Shown here piece after piece: positions 1 through 8,924 of a stretch of 64,000 nt of DNA. Source of the stretch: an uncultured Lachnospiraceae bacterium (GTDB lineage Bacteria > Bacillota > Clostridia > Lachnospirales > Lachnospiraceae). The stretch covers positions 45,322 to 109,321 of the forward strand of contig CAMWLJ010000001.1 of NCBI GenBank assembly GCA_947175055.1, given 5' to 3'. The position numbers were made by a program, and so were the translations under genes. The notes beneath the pieces were generated by a model, which did not search any database, had not been told where the DNA came from, and worked only from the letters and a program-made list of their open reading frames with translations. Positions within the stretch are counted from its first letter, which is position 1. Each line of letters opens with the position of its first letter.

Positions 1-2
1 TT

Positions 3-707
3 GTGATGACCTTCTTTGCCTGCATGGCGATCAGGCTGAATCTTGGGGATATCAAGAATGAAGGCATTGTCTTTGCTGCCGTCATGATTCTGGTAACGTA
101 TGTGGGCAGCATGTTTGTGGTCATGATCGGAACGGCAATCTATCTTATCTATCGCTTCTATACTTCGACGTACGGCGATCAGGGCTATCTGCTGCATACG
201 CTGCCGGTGGATAAGCACCATATTGTGATCGCGAAAGTGGCGGTCAGTACGGCATGGATACTGCTCAGCAGCTTTCTGGTGTATCTGTCGATACTTTTCA
301 TCTTTGCTAGTGAGAAAGGTGTTATACCGGAACTGGTCGACAGCATGCGGGTGCTCGCGGAGGAGATGAGTGGCAGGCCTTCCCTTTTTGCCGGTGTTAT
401 GACGATTACGGCTTTTGTGGTATCGGTGCTGGCCAGAGTATTGAAGGTGACCGCATGTTTGTCTTTGGGACAGCTTTCGGCAAATCATAAGCTTCTGATG
501 TCATTTGCTTATTATTTCGGGATTTATTTCCTGCAGCAGATCTTGCGTTCCTTCTATTATTTGCTTCTGGGGATGATCAACAGAAGGTTTGATACCTATT
601 ATTATGGACAGACGTGGGAAGTGACACTGCTGGCCGGATTGGTCTATACGGTAGTTTTTTATGCTGTGACCTGGTATACCATGGATAAGCAGCTGAATCT
701 TGATTAG
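3..707 (+). CDS. ABC-2-type transporter permease-like membrane protein, probably 5'-truncated by window edge
   Basis: ORF of 234 aa with several hydrophobic segments; motif context HTLPVDKHHIVIAKV is typical of ABC-2 permease subunits. ORF begins at the window edge. Confidence 0.6.
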   Translation: MMTFFACMAIRLNLGDIKNEGIVFAAVMILVTYVGSMFVVMIGTAIYLIYRFYTSTYGDQGYLLHTLPVDKHHIVIAKVAVSTAWILLSSFLVYLSILFIFASEKGVIPELVDSMRVLAEEMSGRPSLFAGVMTITAFVVSVLARVLKVTACLSLGQLSANHKLLMSFAYYFGIYFLQQILRSFYYLLLGMINRRFDTYYYGQTWEVTLLAGLVYTVVFYAVTWYTMDKQLNLD

Positions 708-721
708 GCTATTATTCACGG

Positions 722-753
722 GTCAGGAATGCGCCAAGCTGCGCATTCCGTGA
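722..753 (+). terminator. stem-loop after permease ORF
   Basis: GGAATGCGC-caagct-GCGCATTCC (726-734/741-749) with flanking GTCA/TGAC; no strong T-tract. Confidence 0.4.
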
Positions 754-783
754 CAACATGATTCGGCTGGTTTCCGGGATTTC

Positions 784-811
784 TTGACATATCGGTGAAA
801 CTTGGTATTAT
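784..811 (+). promoter_or_regulatory. sigma-A-type promoter upstream of CobW operon
   Basis: TTGACA (784-789), 16-bp spacer, TATTAT (806-811). Confidence 0.6.
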
Positions 812-1014
812 ATATAGGAAACGGCGGATTACCTTGTCGTTTCCTATTGTTGTATCATAGGAAAGTGCATCCTATGATACAAAACCGGATGCGCAGCTAC
901 GCGCGCGGAACATAAGCTGCGCTTGCCATGGAAATTAAAAGGCGAGGGTGTGCGAAGCGCACTTTTGTTCTGATACTGATGGCATATTTTTTAAGAAAGT
1001 AAGGTGTTATTTTT

Positions 1015-2139
1015 ATGACAAAGATTGATATTATTTCCGGATTTCTCGGAGCCGGTAAGACGACATTGATCAAGAAACTGCTAAAGGAGGTTTTGGCAGA
1101 TTCCAAGGTAGTTCTGATCGAGAATGAATTCGGGGAGATTGGAATTGACGGCGGCTTCCTGAAGGACGCCGGAATTGAGATCAAAGAGATGAATTCCGGA
1201 TGTATCTGTTGTTCTCTGGTAGGCGATTTCGGAGCTTCCTTACGGGAGGTACTGGATACGTACACACCGGAGCGTATTCTGATCGAGCCCTCGGGCGTAG
1301 GTAAATTGTCGGATGTTATGAAGGCAGTACAGGATGCTATGGCGGACAGAGAAGTGGAATTGAACAGTGCGGTGGCAGTAGTAGATGCATGTAAATGTAG
1401 AATGTACATCAAGAATTTTGGAGAATTTTTCGTCAATCAGATCGAACATGCAGGAACCGTTATATTGAGTAGGACAGACAAGCTGAGTGAGGACAAACTG
1501 ACTGCCTGCGTAGAGCTGATTCGGGAGCATAATGCGAAGGCGACGATCATCACGACATCTTGGGAGGCGCTGGAAGGAAAGGATATTCTGGAGACGATCG
1601 AGGGAGCCAGAGACCTGGAGGCAGAACTGATGCAGGAAGTGATGGCACAGGACGGCGGTCATGAACACGGGCCTGACTGTACTTGCGGCTGTCACGATCA
1701 CGAAGGGCACGAACACCCTCATGAGGAACATCACTACCACGATCACGAAGGGCACGAACATCATCATGAGGAGTGCTGTCATCACGATCATGAGGGGCAC
1801 GAACATCATCATGAGGAGTGCTGTCATCACGATCATGAGGGGCACCATCACCATCATCATGCAGATGAGATCTTTACTTCCTGGGGCCTGGAAACACCTG
1901 CTGTATACAGCCAGGAGGAGATCGCGCATATTTTGGAGCAGTTGGAGCAGCAGGAAGTCTATGGTATGGTCCTTCGAGCAAAGGGCATGGTAGCTTCCCG
2001 TGACGGTGGATGGATTTATTTTGATTATGTGCCGGGGGAGAGCAATATCAGAAGTGGGAAACCGGATGTGACGGGTAAGTTCTGCGTGATCGGTTCAAAG
2101 TTAAAGGAAGATAAGCTTACGGAACTTTTCCTCAGATAG
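1015..2139 (+). CDS. CobW/G3E family GTPase (putative metallochaperone) with His-rich region
   Basis: P-loop GFLGAGKTT, zinc-type motif GCICC, His/Cys-rich tract DHEGHEHHHEECCHH, CobW_C-like C-terminus. Confidence 0.9.
   Translation: MTKIDIISGFLGAGKTTLIKKLLKEVLADSKVVLIENEFGEIGIDGGFLKDAGIEIKEMNSGCICCSLVGDFGASLREVLDTYTPERILIEPSGVGKLSDVMKAVQDAMADREVELNSAVAVVDACKCRMYIKNFGEFFVNQIEHAGTVILSRTDKLSEDKLTACVELIREHNAKATIITTSWEALEGKDILETIEGARDLEAELMQEVMAQDGGHEHGPDCTCGCHDHEGHEHPHEEHHYHDHEGHEHHHEECCHHDHEGHEHHHEECCHHDHEGHHHHHHADEIFTSWGLETPAVYSQEEIAHILEQLEQQEVYGMVLRAKGMVASRDGGWIYFDYVPGESNIRSGKPDVTGKFCVIGSKLKEDKLTELFLR
1696..1860 (+). repeat. in-frame 45-bp tandem repeat encoding His/Cys-rich 15-aa unit
   Basis: Units at 1696-1740, 1741-1785, 1786-1830 and a partial unit from 1831; unit gatcatgaggggcacgaacatcatcatgaggagtgctgtcatcac. 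Confidence 0.9.
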
Positions 2140-2184
2140 TATGATCATAATAAACGATATAACAGGAAGGGTGTGGATTTATTT

Positions 2185-3114
2185 ATGAAATCGGTCTACA
2201 TGATCAATGGATTTCTCGAGAGCGGCAAAACGGAATTTATCACATATACACTTGCGCAGCCTTATTTTCAGGTGAGGGGAAAGACCTTGCTGATCTTGTG
2301 TGAAGAGGGTGAGAATGAATATGATGAGAAGCTGCTTAAGCTAAGCCGGACAGAATTGGAATTGATCGAGAGCGAAGAAGAATTTAACAGTGGCAGATTG
2401 ATCGAGTTGGAGAAGAAACACAAACCGGAGCGTATTATAGTCGAGTATAATGGGATGTGGAATTATAAGGAGATGAAATTGCCGTGGCATTGGAAGATCG
2501 AACAGCAGATCACGACGATCGATGCTTCTACATTTCCAATGTATTTTACGAATATGAAGTCATTATTGGCGGAGCAGCTTCGGAAATCGGAGATGATCAT
2601 TTTTAACCGATGTGACGGTGTACAGGATCTTAGCAGCTACAAGCGTAATGTCAAGGCGATCAATCCTAAGGCTGAGATCATATTTGAAGATTCTAACGGG
2701 GAGATCAATGAGATCATGGAAGACGATCTGCCATACGATCTGAAATCACCTGTCATTAAACTAAATAATGAAGGATATGGCATCTGGTACCTGGATTCTT
2801 TGGATCATCTGGAGCGTTATGAGGGAAAGACGATTCAGTTTGTGGCGATGGTATTAAAACCCAAGGAGTTTCCGAAGGGCTATTTTGTGCCGGGACGCAT
2901 GGCCATGACCTGTTGTGCGGAAGATATGGCATTTCTTGGATTTGCCTGTGAATATGACAAGGCGGATGTTCTGAAGGAAAGACAGTGGGTGAAGGTGACC
3001 GCAGAGGTTGCCAAAGAATATTTTGCAGATTATCAGGGGGAAGGTCCCGTGCTTCACGCAGTGGAGGTGGAACTGACGAAGGCACCCAAAGAGGAGATCA
3101 TCAGTTTTATGTGA
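2185..3114 (+). CDS. CobW-like GTPase with C-terminal YcgQ/TIGR03943-like domain
   Basis: N-terminal MINGFLESGKTEF P-loop; C-terminal GRMAMTCCAEDMAFLGFACEY...WVKVTAEV resembles the TIGR03943/DUF1980 RFVMTCC-ADA pattern. ORF opens at 2173; ATG at 2185. Confidence 0.75.
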   Translation: MKSVYMINGFLESGKTEFITYTLAQPYFQVRGKTLLILCEEGENEYDEKLLKLSRTELELIESEEEFNSGRLIELEKKHKPERIIVEYNGMWNYKEMKLPWHWKIEQQITTIDASTFPMYFTNMKSLLAEQLRKSEMIIFNRCDGVQDLSSYKRNVKAINPKAEIIFEDSNGEINEIMEDDLPYDLKSPVIKLNNEGYGIWYLDSLDHLERYEGKTIQFVAMVLKPKEFPKGYFVPGRMAMTCCAEDMAFLGFACEYDKADVLKERQWVKVTAEVAKEYFADYQGEGPVLHAVEVELTKAPKEEIISFM

Positions 3115-3246
3115 AGTAAAGTAACGACATACTATATTTCTGCTCTTGATTCTTGCTAAAGCTGTATAGGAAAGCGGCGGCAAGGCTGAATGCGAAATCT
3201 CCAAAGTCGTCAACTATGGTATCAGAGAAATTTGAAGGAAGGCCAG

Positions 3247-3280
3247 GGACACATAAGGACTGTGATTATGTGTCCTTTTT
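3247..3280 (+). terminator. Rho-independent terminator
   Basis: GGACACATAA-N9-TTATGTGTCC followed by TTTTT. Confidence 0.85.
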
Positions 3281-3306
3281 ATGTCACGATTGATAGTTGT
3301 TATTTC

Positions 3307-3360
3307 CGCGAGCAACGAGCCGAGTGGTTGCTTGCAGCGGGGCTTTGATTTCACGGGGTT
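3307..3360 (+). repeat. dispersed palindromic repeat, short copy
   Basis: CGCGAGCAACGAGCCGAGTGG...GCTTTGATTT...CGGGG shared with 37545-37660. Confidence 0.7.
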
Positions 3361-3399
3361 GGCAGCTTTATGAGCAGGAGTTAACGGGAAGGAGCAGAT

Positions 3400-4164
3400 A
3401 TGACGGATGAGCGGGAGTTGCTGCAGCTGAAGAAAAGGTTGACAGAGCTTGCAAGACGATCTTATGAACAGGGAATCTATACATTTACTCCTTTTCTGGG
3501 ACTGTCGCAGCAGCAGGCATTCTATGAAATACAACGGGAAGTGGCGTATGCGGGGGTTGGGATGGAAGGTGGCAGTCCCGTATGTGAACGCAAGATGATA
3601 CGATTCGGCAGCGTGGAGCATCTTGGCTATGAGGAAGAATATCCGATCCGGTGTGTCAGGATTGAGCCTGTTGCACCTAAATTTGCAGAGAAACTGGCCC
3701 ACCGAGATTTCCTGGGAGCGATCATGAATCTTGGAATTGAGCGGGATACGGTGGGAGATATCTTCGTCCAGGATAAGGCAGCGATGATATTTTGTCAGGA
3801 AAGCATCGCGCCATATCTGACAGAACAGTTGAGGCAAGTGAGGCGTACGCCGGTAAATTGTGTGGTGACAGAAGTCACGGAAGAATTGAAAACACCTGTT
3901 TTGGAAAAAATATCTATGTCGGTTTCTTCCGCAAGAATTGATGCCGTTATTTCCAAGATATATAATCTGTCCAGAAACCAGAGCATGGAATTGTTTAGGG
4001 TAGGTCGGGTTTATGTGAACGGAAGGCTGGTTGAGAATAACAGTTATGCGTTGAAGGAAAAAGACAGTGTTACGGTAAGAGGATTTGGCCGCTTCCTTTA
4101 TGCGGGCATACAGGGAGAGACGAAGAAGGGCAGGATACGTGTTGATGCAAAGCTGTATCGATAG
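3400..4164 (+). CDS. ylmH: YlmH family RNA-binding S4-domain protein
   Basis: 254 aa; S4 domain ISSARIDAVISKIYNLSRNQSMELFRVGRVYVNGRLVENNSYALKEKDSVTVRGFGRF; YlmH-type N-terminal region. Confidence 0.85.
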   Translation: MTDERELLQLKKRLTELARRSYEQGIYTFTPFLGLSQQQAFYEIQREVAYAGVGMEGGSPVCERKMIRFGSVEHLGYEEEYPIRCVRIEPVAPKFAEKLAHRDFLGAIMNLGIERDTVGDIFVQDKAAMIFCQESIAPYLTEQLRQVRRTPVNCVVTEVTEELKTPVLEKISMSVSSARIDAVISKIYNLSRNQSMELFRVGRVYVNGRLVENNSYALKEKDSVTVRGFGRFLYAGIQGETKKGRIRVDAKLYR

Positions 4165-4176
4165 GCAGGTTGAAAA

Positions 4177-4200
4177 GATTGAAAATTAAAATTTTCAATC
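4177..4200. repeat. AT-rich palindrome
   Basis: GATTGAAAATT-AA-AATTTTCAATC, perfect 11-bp arms. Confidence 0.8.
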
Positions 4201-4326
4201 GCGAGATTTGTGTCTGCGCGTTGCTTGCCACAAACTCAATATGCGCAAAAACCCGCGCAGAAATGGGGGAAACATGAAGAAAAATCATGGGAAAAGGGTG
4301 GAAATATGCAAAGGAGATGATCTCAT

Positions 4327-5259
4327 ATGATTCAATATAAGGCTTTTCAATGGCTGTTTTTCTTTTATTTATACTGCTTTTTTGGCTGGTGCTTTGAATC
4401 TTCTTATGTGTCTTTGAAATCAGGCAGGATAGTAAACAGAGGATTTATGCGGGGGCCCTTTTTGCCATTATATGGGAGTGGGGCGATCATGATGTTGATC
4501 GTTTCGAGTCCTTTTCAGGATAACATTTTGCTTACCTATATCGCCGGCGTGATCGGGGCCACGGCGCTGGAATATATAACGGGTGTTACGATGGAGGCCT
4601 TGTTCAAAGTCAGATATTGGGACTATTCAAAGCAGCATTTCAACTTTCAGGGGCATATCTGTCTAAGTTCCTCTATTGCCTGGGGGTTTTTGACGATTCT
4701 AATGACCAGGGTCGTGCATAGGCCGGTGGAGCAGTTTGTACTGTCGATACCAGGGAGTTTGCTCTTTCCGCTAACAATGCTTCTTACGATATATATTGTG
4801 GTTGATTTTACGTTGTCCTTCAAGGCTGCTATGGAGATCCGGGATCTGCTTGATAAGATGCAGAAACTAAAAGAAGAAGTAGAACGTCTGCAACGTCGCT
4901 TGGATGTGATCATTGCTTTTAACAATGCAGAAAAACTGCAGCGCCGTCAGGAGAATGAACAAAGCCTGGCAGAGCTGAGCACCGGAGTAAAACAACGTTT
5001 TGTAAGTTTAAAGGAGAGTATTCAGAACATGCCTGCAGCGTATGGAGAGGGGATCAGAGAAGAGATTGCAGAACTTCGAGGAAGATTCAGTCACTATATT
5101 GATGCGCAGAAGAACTACAGAGAGATGCTGGGATTTTATAAACGGGATATGATCCGCAGCAATCCTACTATGGTCTCCAAGAAGTTTAAGAATGTTCTGG
5201 AAGAACTAAAGCATATCGTAAGTGGTGACCAACAGCATGAAGAGGAAGAACAGGAATAA
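4327..5259 (+). CDS. putative ABC-transporter type IV-like (PF06541-like) membrane protein with C-terminal coiled coil
   Basis: N-terminal FFWCFESSYVSLKSGRIVNRGFMRGPFLPLYGSGA motif, several TM segments, then a long charged helical region. Confidence 0.75.
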   Translation: MIQYKAFQWLFFFYLYCFFGWCFESSYVSLKSGRIVNRGFMRGPFLPLYGSGAIMMLIVSSPFQDNILLTYIAGVIGATALEYITGVTMEALFKVRYWDYSKQHFNFQGHICLSSSIAWGFLTILMTRVVHRPVEQFVLSIPGSLLFPLTMLLTIYIVVDFTLSFKAAMEIRDLLDKMQKLKEEVERLQRRLDVIIAFNNAEKLQRRQENEQSLAELSTGVKQRFVSLKESIQNMPAAYGEGIREEIAELRGRFSHYIDAQKNYREMLGFYKRDMIRSNPTMVSKKFKNVLEELKHIVSGDQQHEEEEQE

Positions 5260-5283
5260 ATAAGGAAGATCAGGAATAAAGAG

Positions 5284-5318
5284 GACGATCAGATCACTTA
5301 TACAGTGACATGATCGTC
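5284..5318. terminator. bidirectional terminator between convergent genes
   Basis: GACGATCA-N19-TGATCGTC inverted repeat between convergent ORFs. Confidence 0.6.
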
Positions 5319-6146
5319 TTTGTGACTGATCGAACTATAGCGTCTGTGTAATCGATGGCCTGAGCGGATCGATTCTATGATCTGATTCTCCATCAATTCA
5401 AGATTTCTTGCCTTACGGCGAAACAGAGCACACGCCTTGTTGTAGAACCAGAAAGAATAAACGAGGACGTCGTTGATCTTGCCCAGTTTATCCTTCGTCG
5501 TATGGTCGTAGTGCCGGCCGCCGATTATGGTGGTCTTGCCGGCTTTGATGTAATGGATCAATTCTGTCTCATTGGTGATGTATTCTTGCAGTATCGTGTA
5601 ACCAAAACCGACACAGGCGGCCTTGTGAGAATCGCTTCCGCCGATGCACGGTAGATGATATCGGCTGGCAAGCTGCATGGCGCGCATGTTAGAGTCTGCA
5701 TCTTCACAGGCATTATAACCTTCCACGAAATCGAAACGCCGGTAGATGATCTGTGCAAGTCTGCCATGTAAAGTATTGCGTATGCTTAAGAATTTCTCAC
5801 CGCAGGGATGAGCAGGCCCGATGATACCGCCATAGCGATGAACGATCTCGATCAGCAGGATGACGGGTAGTCCACGCAATTCTAAAATGGGCAGCTTGAC
5901 ACCGACAGGCATAATGATCAACATATGTCCGGCGTCGATCGTATCGTATTCTATACCCTTCAACACTATGAAATCTTCAGGCTTCTGGGGAAGCTTCTTA
6001 TAATACCGGTATGCCTTATAGGAATCGTGGTCTGTGATCAGCATGCCGTGGTAACCCTTCTGCTTCAGTATTTCTATATTTTCCAGTAATTCCAGTTTAC
6101 AATCCGGAGAACCTTCTTTTGTGTGACAGTGCATATCCAGTTTCAT
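5298..6146 (-). CDS. PHP-domain metal-dependent phosphoesterase
   Basis: MKLDMHCHTKEGSPD, LITDHDSYKAY, GPAHPCG and GSDSHKA metal-binding motifs of the PHP family. Confidence 0.85.
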   Translation of the reverse strand: MKLDMHCHTKEGSPDCKLELLENIEILKQKGYHGMLITDHDSYKAYRYYKKLPQKPEDFIVLKGIEYDTIDAGHMLIIMPVGVKLPILELRGLPVILLIEIVHRYGGIIGPAHPCGEKFLSIRNTLHGRLAQIIYRRFDFVEGYNACEDADSNMRAMQLASRYHLPCIGGSDSHKAACVGFGYTILQEYITNETELIHYIKAGKTTIIGGRHYDHTTKDKLGKINDVLVYSFWFYNKACALFRRKARNLELMENQIIESIRSGHRLHRRYSSISHKDDHVTV

Positions 6147-6285
6147 ATAACTCCATCATGCCTTTCCAGCTTTATAAAGAATCTTTCATGATCGCGGATG
6201 TATCCTTACATTTAGGATTACATAGTATATTCTACCTCTGTTATTCAAAAAAATCCATATTTTTTTCTATCCTTTTTTACCGCAT

Positions 6286-6478
6286 GTAACAGTTCAGCCC
6301 TCCTCATTCATAAAAGCGTCTGCTGCGCAGCCGACGCCGCTTTGCGGCTCAACTTTAAACGAACTTTGTTCGTTTTTTTATACTGAGGGCGCTCCGCTCA
6401 TAAAATAATCTGCTGCCAGTGTTTTGTGTGCAAGCACCCACACACAGTCCGCAGATTATTTCATGGCTGAACTGTTAC
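6286..6478. mobile_element. MITE-like non-autonomous element
   Basis: Perfect 14-bp TIRs GTAACAGTTCAGCC (6286-6299)/GGCTGAACTGTTAC (6465-6478), flanked by 8-bp direct repeat TACCGCAT (6278-6285, 6479-6486); no ORF. Confidence 0.85.
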
Positions 6479-6615
6479 TACCGCATTTGCTTTGCCGTGA
6501 TTTAAGCAGGAAGCCACATCGACCGGTAAGTTGACCGGTACTGTATGAAAAGGAACGGATTCGTGACCTTGCTGTCATAACTTGGACAAAGGTTCATATA
6601 TTGAGGTAAGGAGGA

Positions 6616-7566
6616 ATGCAAATGAGACAGGAAGAAATACTGCGTATGTTTCCACAGGATATGCGAAGAAGGTGGGAACAGGTTGCAATGCAGGCGGATG
6701 GTCTGCAGGAGATCCGGCTGCGAGTGAATGTTCCTGCGGCTGTCTGGATCGATGATAGAGAATGGTTTGTAGATACAGAGGGCAGACTGGTGAACAGATG
6801 GCCGCAGGAAGGCATTTGCAGGCCGGAAGAATTGGACGCGATCTTAAAGCATCTCTGCCAGTATTCTGTATATGCATTTGCAGATGAGATCCGGCAGGGG
6901 TTTTTGACGATACAGGGGGGCCATCGAATAGGCTTATCGGGACAGGTCATCTTAGAAGAAGAAAATAAGATACGCAATCTAAAATACATACGCTATTTAA
7001 ATATCCGTATCGCGCATGAGATCAAGGGTGTGGCGGACCGGATCTTGCCATATCTGTATGATGAACAGGGACAGGCGTTCAATACATTATTGATCTCGCC
7101 GCCCGGCTGCGGTAAGACAACTATGCTGAGGGATATTATCAGACATCTGTCTAATGGGACAGTTTATGGAAAAGGGATGAATGTCAGTGTGGTGGATGAG
7201 CGGTCAGAGATCGCCGGAAGCTATCTGGGTATCGCCCAGAATGATGTGGGTATCAGAACGGATGTACTGGACGGGTGTCCGAAACAGGAGGGCATGATGC
7301 TATTGATCCGCGCCATGTCTCCGCAGGTTCTGGCCGTGGATGAGTTGGGCAATGAGGGTGATATACGAGCGCTGCAGGTGGCCAGTGGATGTGGCTGCAA
7401 GCTTCTGGCTACGATTCATGGCACTTCACTGGAAGAGGTGCGGAGTAAAAAATACATGTGTAATATTATCGCAGACAGGCTTTTTGAGAGATACCTCGTG
7501 CTTACCAGAAAAAACGGGCGCTGTGAGATAGAGGGTATTTATGACCAGGAAGGGATGCGATGTTGA
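6616..7566 (+). CDS. spoIIIAA: stage III sporulation protein AA (AAA+ ATPase)
   Basis: Walker A SPPGCGKTTMLRD, VVDERSEIAG; first gene of complete spoIIIA operon. Confidence 0.95.
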   Translation: MQMRQEEILRMFPQDMRRRWEQVAMQADGLQEIRLRVNVPAAVWIDDREWFVDTEGRLVNRWPQEGICRPEELDAILKHLCQYSVYAFADEIRQGFLTIQGGHRIGLSGQVILEEENKIRNLKYIRYLNIRIAHEIKGVADRILPYLYDEQGQAFNTLLISPPGCGKTTMLRDIIRHLSNGTVYGKGMNVSVVDERSEIAGSYLGIAQNDVGIRTDVLDGCPKQEGMMLLIRAMSPQVLAVDELGNEGDIRALQVASGCGCKLLATIHGTSLEEVRSKKYMCNIIADRLFERYLVLTRKNGRCEIEGIYDQEGMRC

Positions 7567-8078
7567 GATTAGCTGGCTGTCTCTGCATATTAGCGGGCTG
7601 TATTGGCTGGGGCGGCAATAAGATCAGGGAAGAGAAAAAGAAAATACGGCATTTTCAGGAGCTGATCCGTATTATCAGAAGGATTCAAGGCGAGATCAGG
7701 TATGGAAAACATACACTGCCGGAAATCTGTTTGATATTATCGGAATGTTGTGAAGAACCCTTTCGTGCGTGTTTCGGCTCCATTTACGAGAGAGCTGGCA
7801 GAGAGGATGACAGCTGCCTGGAGCAGATCTGGACGCAGGAGATGACAGGATTGATGCAGTCCGTATCTCTGCAGAAAGAAGAACAGGAGATATTAAGAAA
7901 CCTGCCGCAGAATCTGGGATTACAGGAGGAGAAATACCAGGCAGAGAGTATCGGACAATCCATGGACCTGCTCATCAGAAAGTGCAGGCAGGCAGAAGAC
8001 GCCTATGAGAACAAATCCAGAGTGATATTCAGTCTGAGTATTCTGACGGGAGTATTTTTGGTGATCCTGGTGTTATAG
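7560..8078 (+). CDS. spoIIIAB: stage III sporulation protein AB
   Basis: 172 aa, N- and C-terminal hydrophobic segments, operon position. Confidence 0.9.
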   Translation: MLRLAGCLCILAGCIGWGGNKIREEKKKIRHFQELIRIIRRIQGEIRYGKHTLPEICLILSECCEEPFRACFGSIYERAGREDDSCLEQIWTQEMTGLMQSVSLQKEEQEILRNLPQNLGLQEEKYQAESIGQSMDLLIRKCRQAEDAYENKSRVIFSLSILTGVFLVILVL

Positions 8079-8101
8079 AGCGGGATACATAAGGAGGATA
8101 C

Positions 8102-8296
8102 ATGAGTGTAAGTCTTATTTTCAAAATAGCGGCAGTAGGCATTCTGGTCACGATCTTGAATCAGGTCCTAAAGCACAGCGGCAGAGAGGAACATGCATTC
8201 CTGATCAGTCTGGCGGGACTGATCCTGGTATTGAGCTGGATTATTCCTTATATTTATGACCTGTTTGTGATGGTGCAGGATCTGTTTACGATGTAG
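8102..8296 (+). CDS. spoIIIAC: stage III sporulation protein AC
   Basis: 64 aa, two TM; ILNQVLKHSGREEHAFLISLAGLILVL. Confidence 0.93.
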   Translation: MSVSLIFKIAAVGILVTILNQVLKHSGREEHAFLISLAGLILVLSWIIPYIYDLFVMVQDLFTM

Positions 8297-8376
8297 AACA
8301 GCATCCGGCAGGTTATCGCAGCATACAATAACACTGCGTATGGTATGGGCATACACCTATTTGAGGAGAAGATGTT

Positions 8377-8763
8377 ATGGAGATCGTTAAAATTGCATTC
8401 ATCGGCATTGTCGGAATACTGCTTGCAGTTCCGCTCAAAAGCTATAAGGCGGAGTATGGGATTTATGTAGGGATAGCTGTCTGCCTAATTATTTTTGGGT
8501 ATGCCATACAGTATTTTACTGGCATATTGTCATCCATGGAGAGATTGCGGGAATATCTTGAGGATAACTATAGTTATTTGACGGTTCTCCTGAAAGCGGT
8601 GGGAGCTACCTATGCATGTGAGTTTTGTGCAGGTATCTGTAAAGATGCGGGATACGGCGGAATAGCCGGACAAGTTGAGATACTTGGCAAATTGTATATT
8701 CTTTTGACAGGAATGCCTGTATTGATGACTTTGCTTGAGAGTATACAGTCAATTGCAGGATAA
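8377..8763 (+). CDS. spoIIIAD: stage III sporulation protein AD
   Basis: 128 aa; YACEFCAGICKDAGYGGIAGQVEILGK motif; operon position. Confidence 0.93.
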   Translation: MEIVKIAFIGIVGILLAVPLKSYKAEYGIYVGIAVCLIIFGYAIQYFTGILSSMERLREYLEDNYSYLTVLLKAVGATYACEFCAGICKDAGYGGIAGQVEILGKLYILLTGMPVLMTLLESIQSIAG

Positions 8764-8924
8764 AGCACATGGTTTTTGCGCTGTATAAAAGGTTTTGCAG
8801 GAAATCCTTCATATTTACCTCTATTCTGAGGACGCGAGCAGCATAAATACCAATGAGAATAGAGTAGCAGATAATGGTGACGGATGTAATTTTATGACTG
8901 CAAGGGAAGGACAGGGATTGGGAC

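Noticed and set aside
1240-1929. Long antisense ORF (229 aa) and alternate-frame ORF 1661..1993 over the CobW gene
   Set aside because: They arise from the low-complexity His-rich repeat and codon bias of the sense gene; products are repetitive and unlike known proteins.
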